From the NCBI GenBank assembly GCA_013433145.1, contig CM024176.1:1548349-1612348 (forward strand): a stretch of DNA of 64,000 nucleotides, given 5' to 3'. Source of the DNA: Ascaris suum. Its lineage: Eukaryota > Nematoda > Chromadorea > Rhabditida > Ascarididae. The first letter of the stretch is position 1; each line of letters opens with the position of its first letter. The notes below the pieces were generated by a model. That model worked only from the letters and a program-made list of their open reading frames with translations, searched no databases and was not told where the DNA came from. Both the position numbers and the translations under genes were made by a program. Positions 63,640 through 64,000 of the stretch are shown here, one piece after another.

Positions 63640-64000
63640 GTCTCTAATGATGTCCTCCTCATTCATTACTTTATTGAACAAAAAAAATGCTTTAAATTAT
63701 TCGTAGTATCGGAATAATATTGAAAGAGAAAATTTACCGTTTCGGAATGTTTATTCCACGAAGATAGCAATTCTCTTCTCGATCTCTATCATTAAAAGTG
63801 TCTTGCATTTAAAGTATGATATAACTATATTTCCTCATAACTCTATTTCTTATTCCACTGAAAAAAAGCAGCTTTCCACTCTTGCGATATAAGGCCATAT
63901 AACCGTCTGCAGCAAAATGTTAGACGATTGATTATCATTTCATTCCAAACCAGTCATCTTCGTTTGATGTTGAAGGACATTAAAGCTGTCCGTTTGTTTT

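Overview
The window is a piece of a nematode nuclear genome. It is AT-rich (introns especially), has intron-dense genes with T-rich TTTCAG-type acceptors, and carries nematode-type proteins: a C-X3-C-X3-C cysteine-repeat family, an RBD-1-like six-RRM protein and a muscle myosin heavy chain. Several genes have a strong acceptor just upstream of the ATG with no matching donor, the pattern expected of spliced-leader trans-splicing. No bacterial, viral or transposase coding sequence was recognised. The species cannot be named from the sequence alone.

Layout from left to right. Positions 1-1.1 kb hold weak candidate exons of an unrecognised gene. Positions 2.3-3.65 kb hold a broken copy (A, + strand) of a secreted cysteine-repeat gene. 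Positions 6.09-9.77 kb encode an unrecognised 167-residue, probably helical protein in four exons, one of 29 nt. Positions 10.6-12.7 kb and 15.2-17.3 kb hold two intact tandem copies (B and C, - strand) of the cysteine-repeat gene. B and C share exon structure, TATA box, an upstream promoter block and an intronic block. A 609-bp stretch of broken copy A reads as identical to copy C in inverted orientation, while its flanks are diverged, which suggests gene conversion.

Positions 19.4-27.25 kb hold the translation initiation factor eIF1 in three exons. Its 6.2-kb second intron contains a complete, intronless, same-strand gene for the GPI mannosyltransferase PIG-B. Exon 1 of eIF1 would also splice in frame to the acceptor in front of PIG-B, so the two enzymes may share a promoter and first exon. 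Positions 29.3-42.8 kb hold an 18-exon RBM19/RBD-1 ribosome-biogenesis gene (886 residues, six RRMs), with three long TA microsatellites in its introns. Positions 42.8-59.0 kb are gene-poor. Positions 59.0-63.6 kb hold the first nine exons of a muscle class II myosin heavy chain, which runs off the right edge.

Two neighbours have translation-related roles: eIF1 in start-codon selection and RBD-1 in small-subunit rRNA processing. The cysteine-repeat cluster looks like a small, actively evolving nematode secreted family. Exon boundaries were assigned by hand from reading-frame continuity and GT/AG sites.
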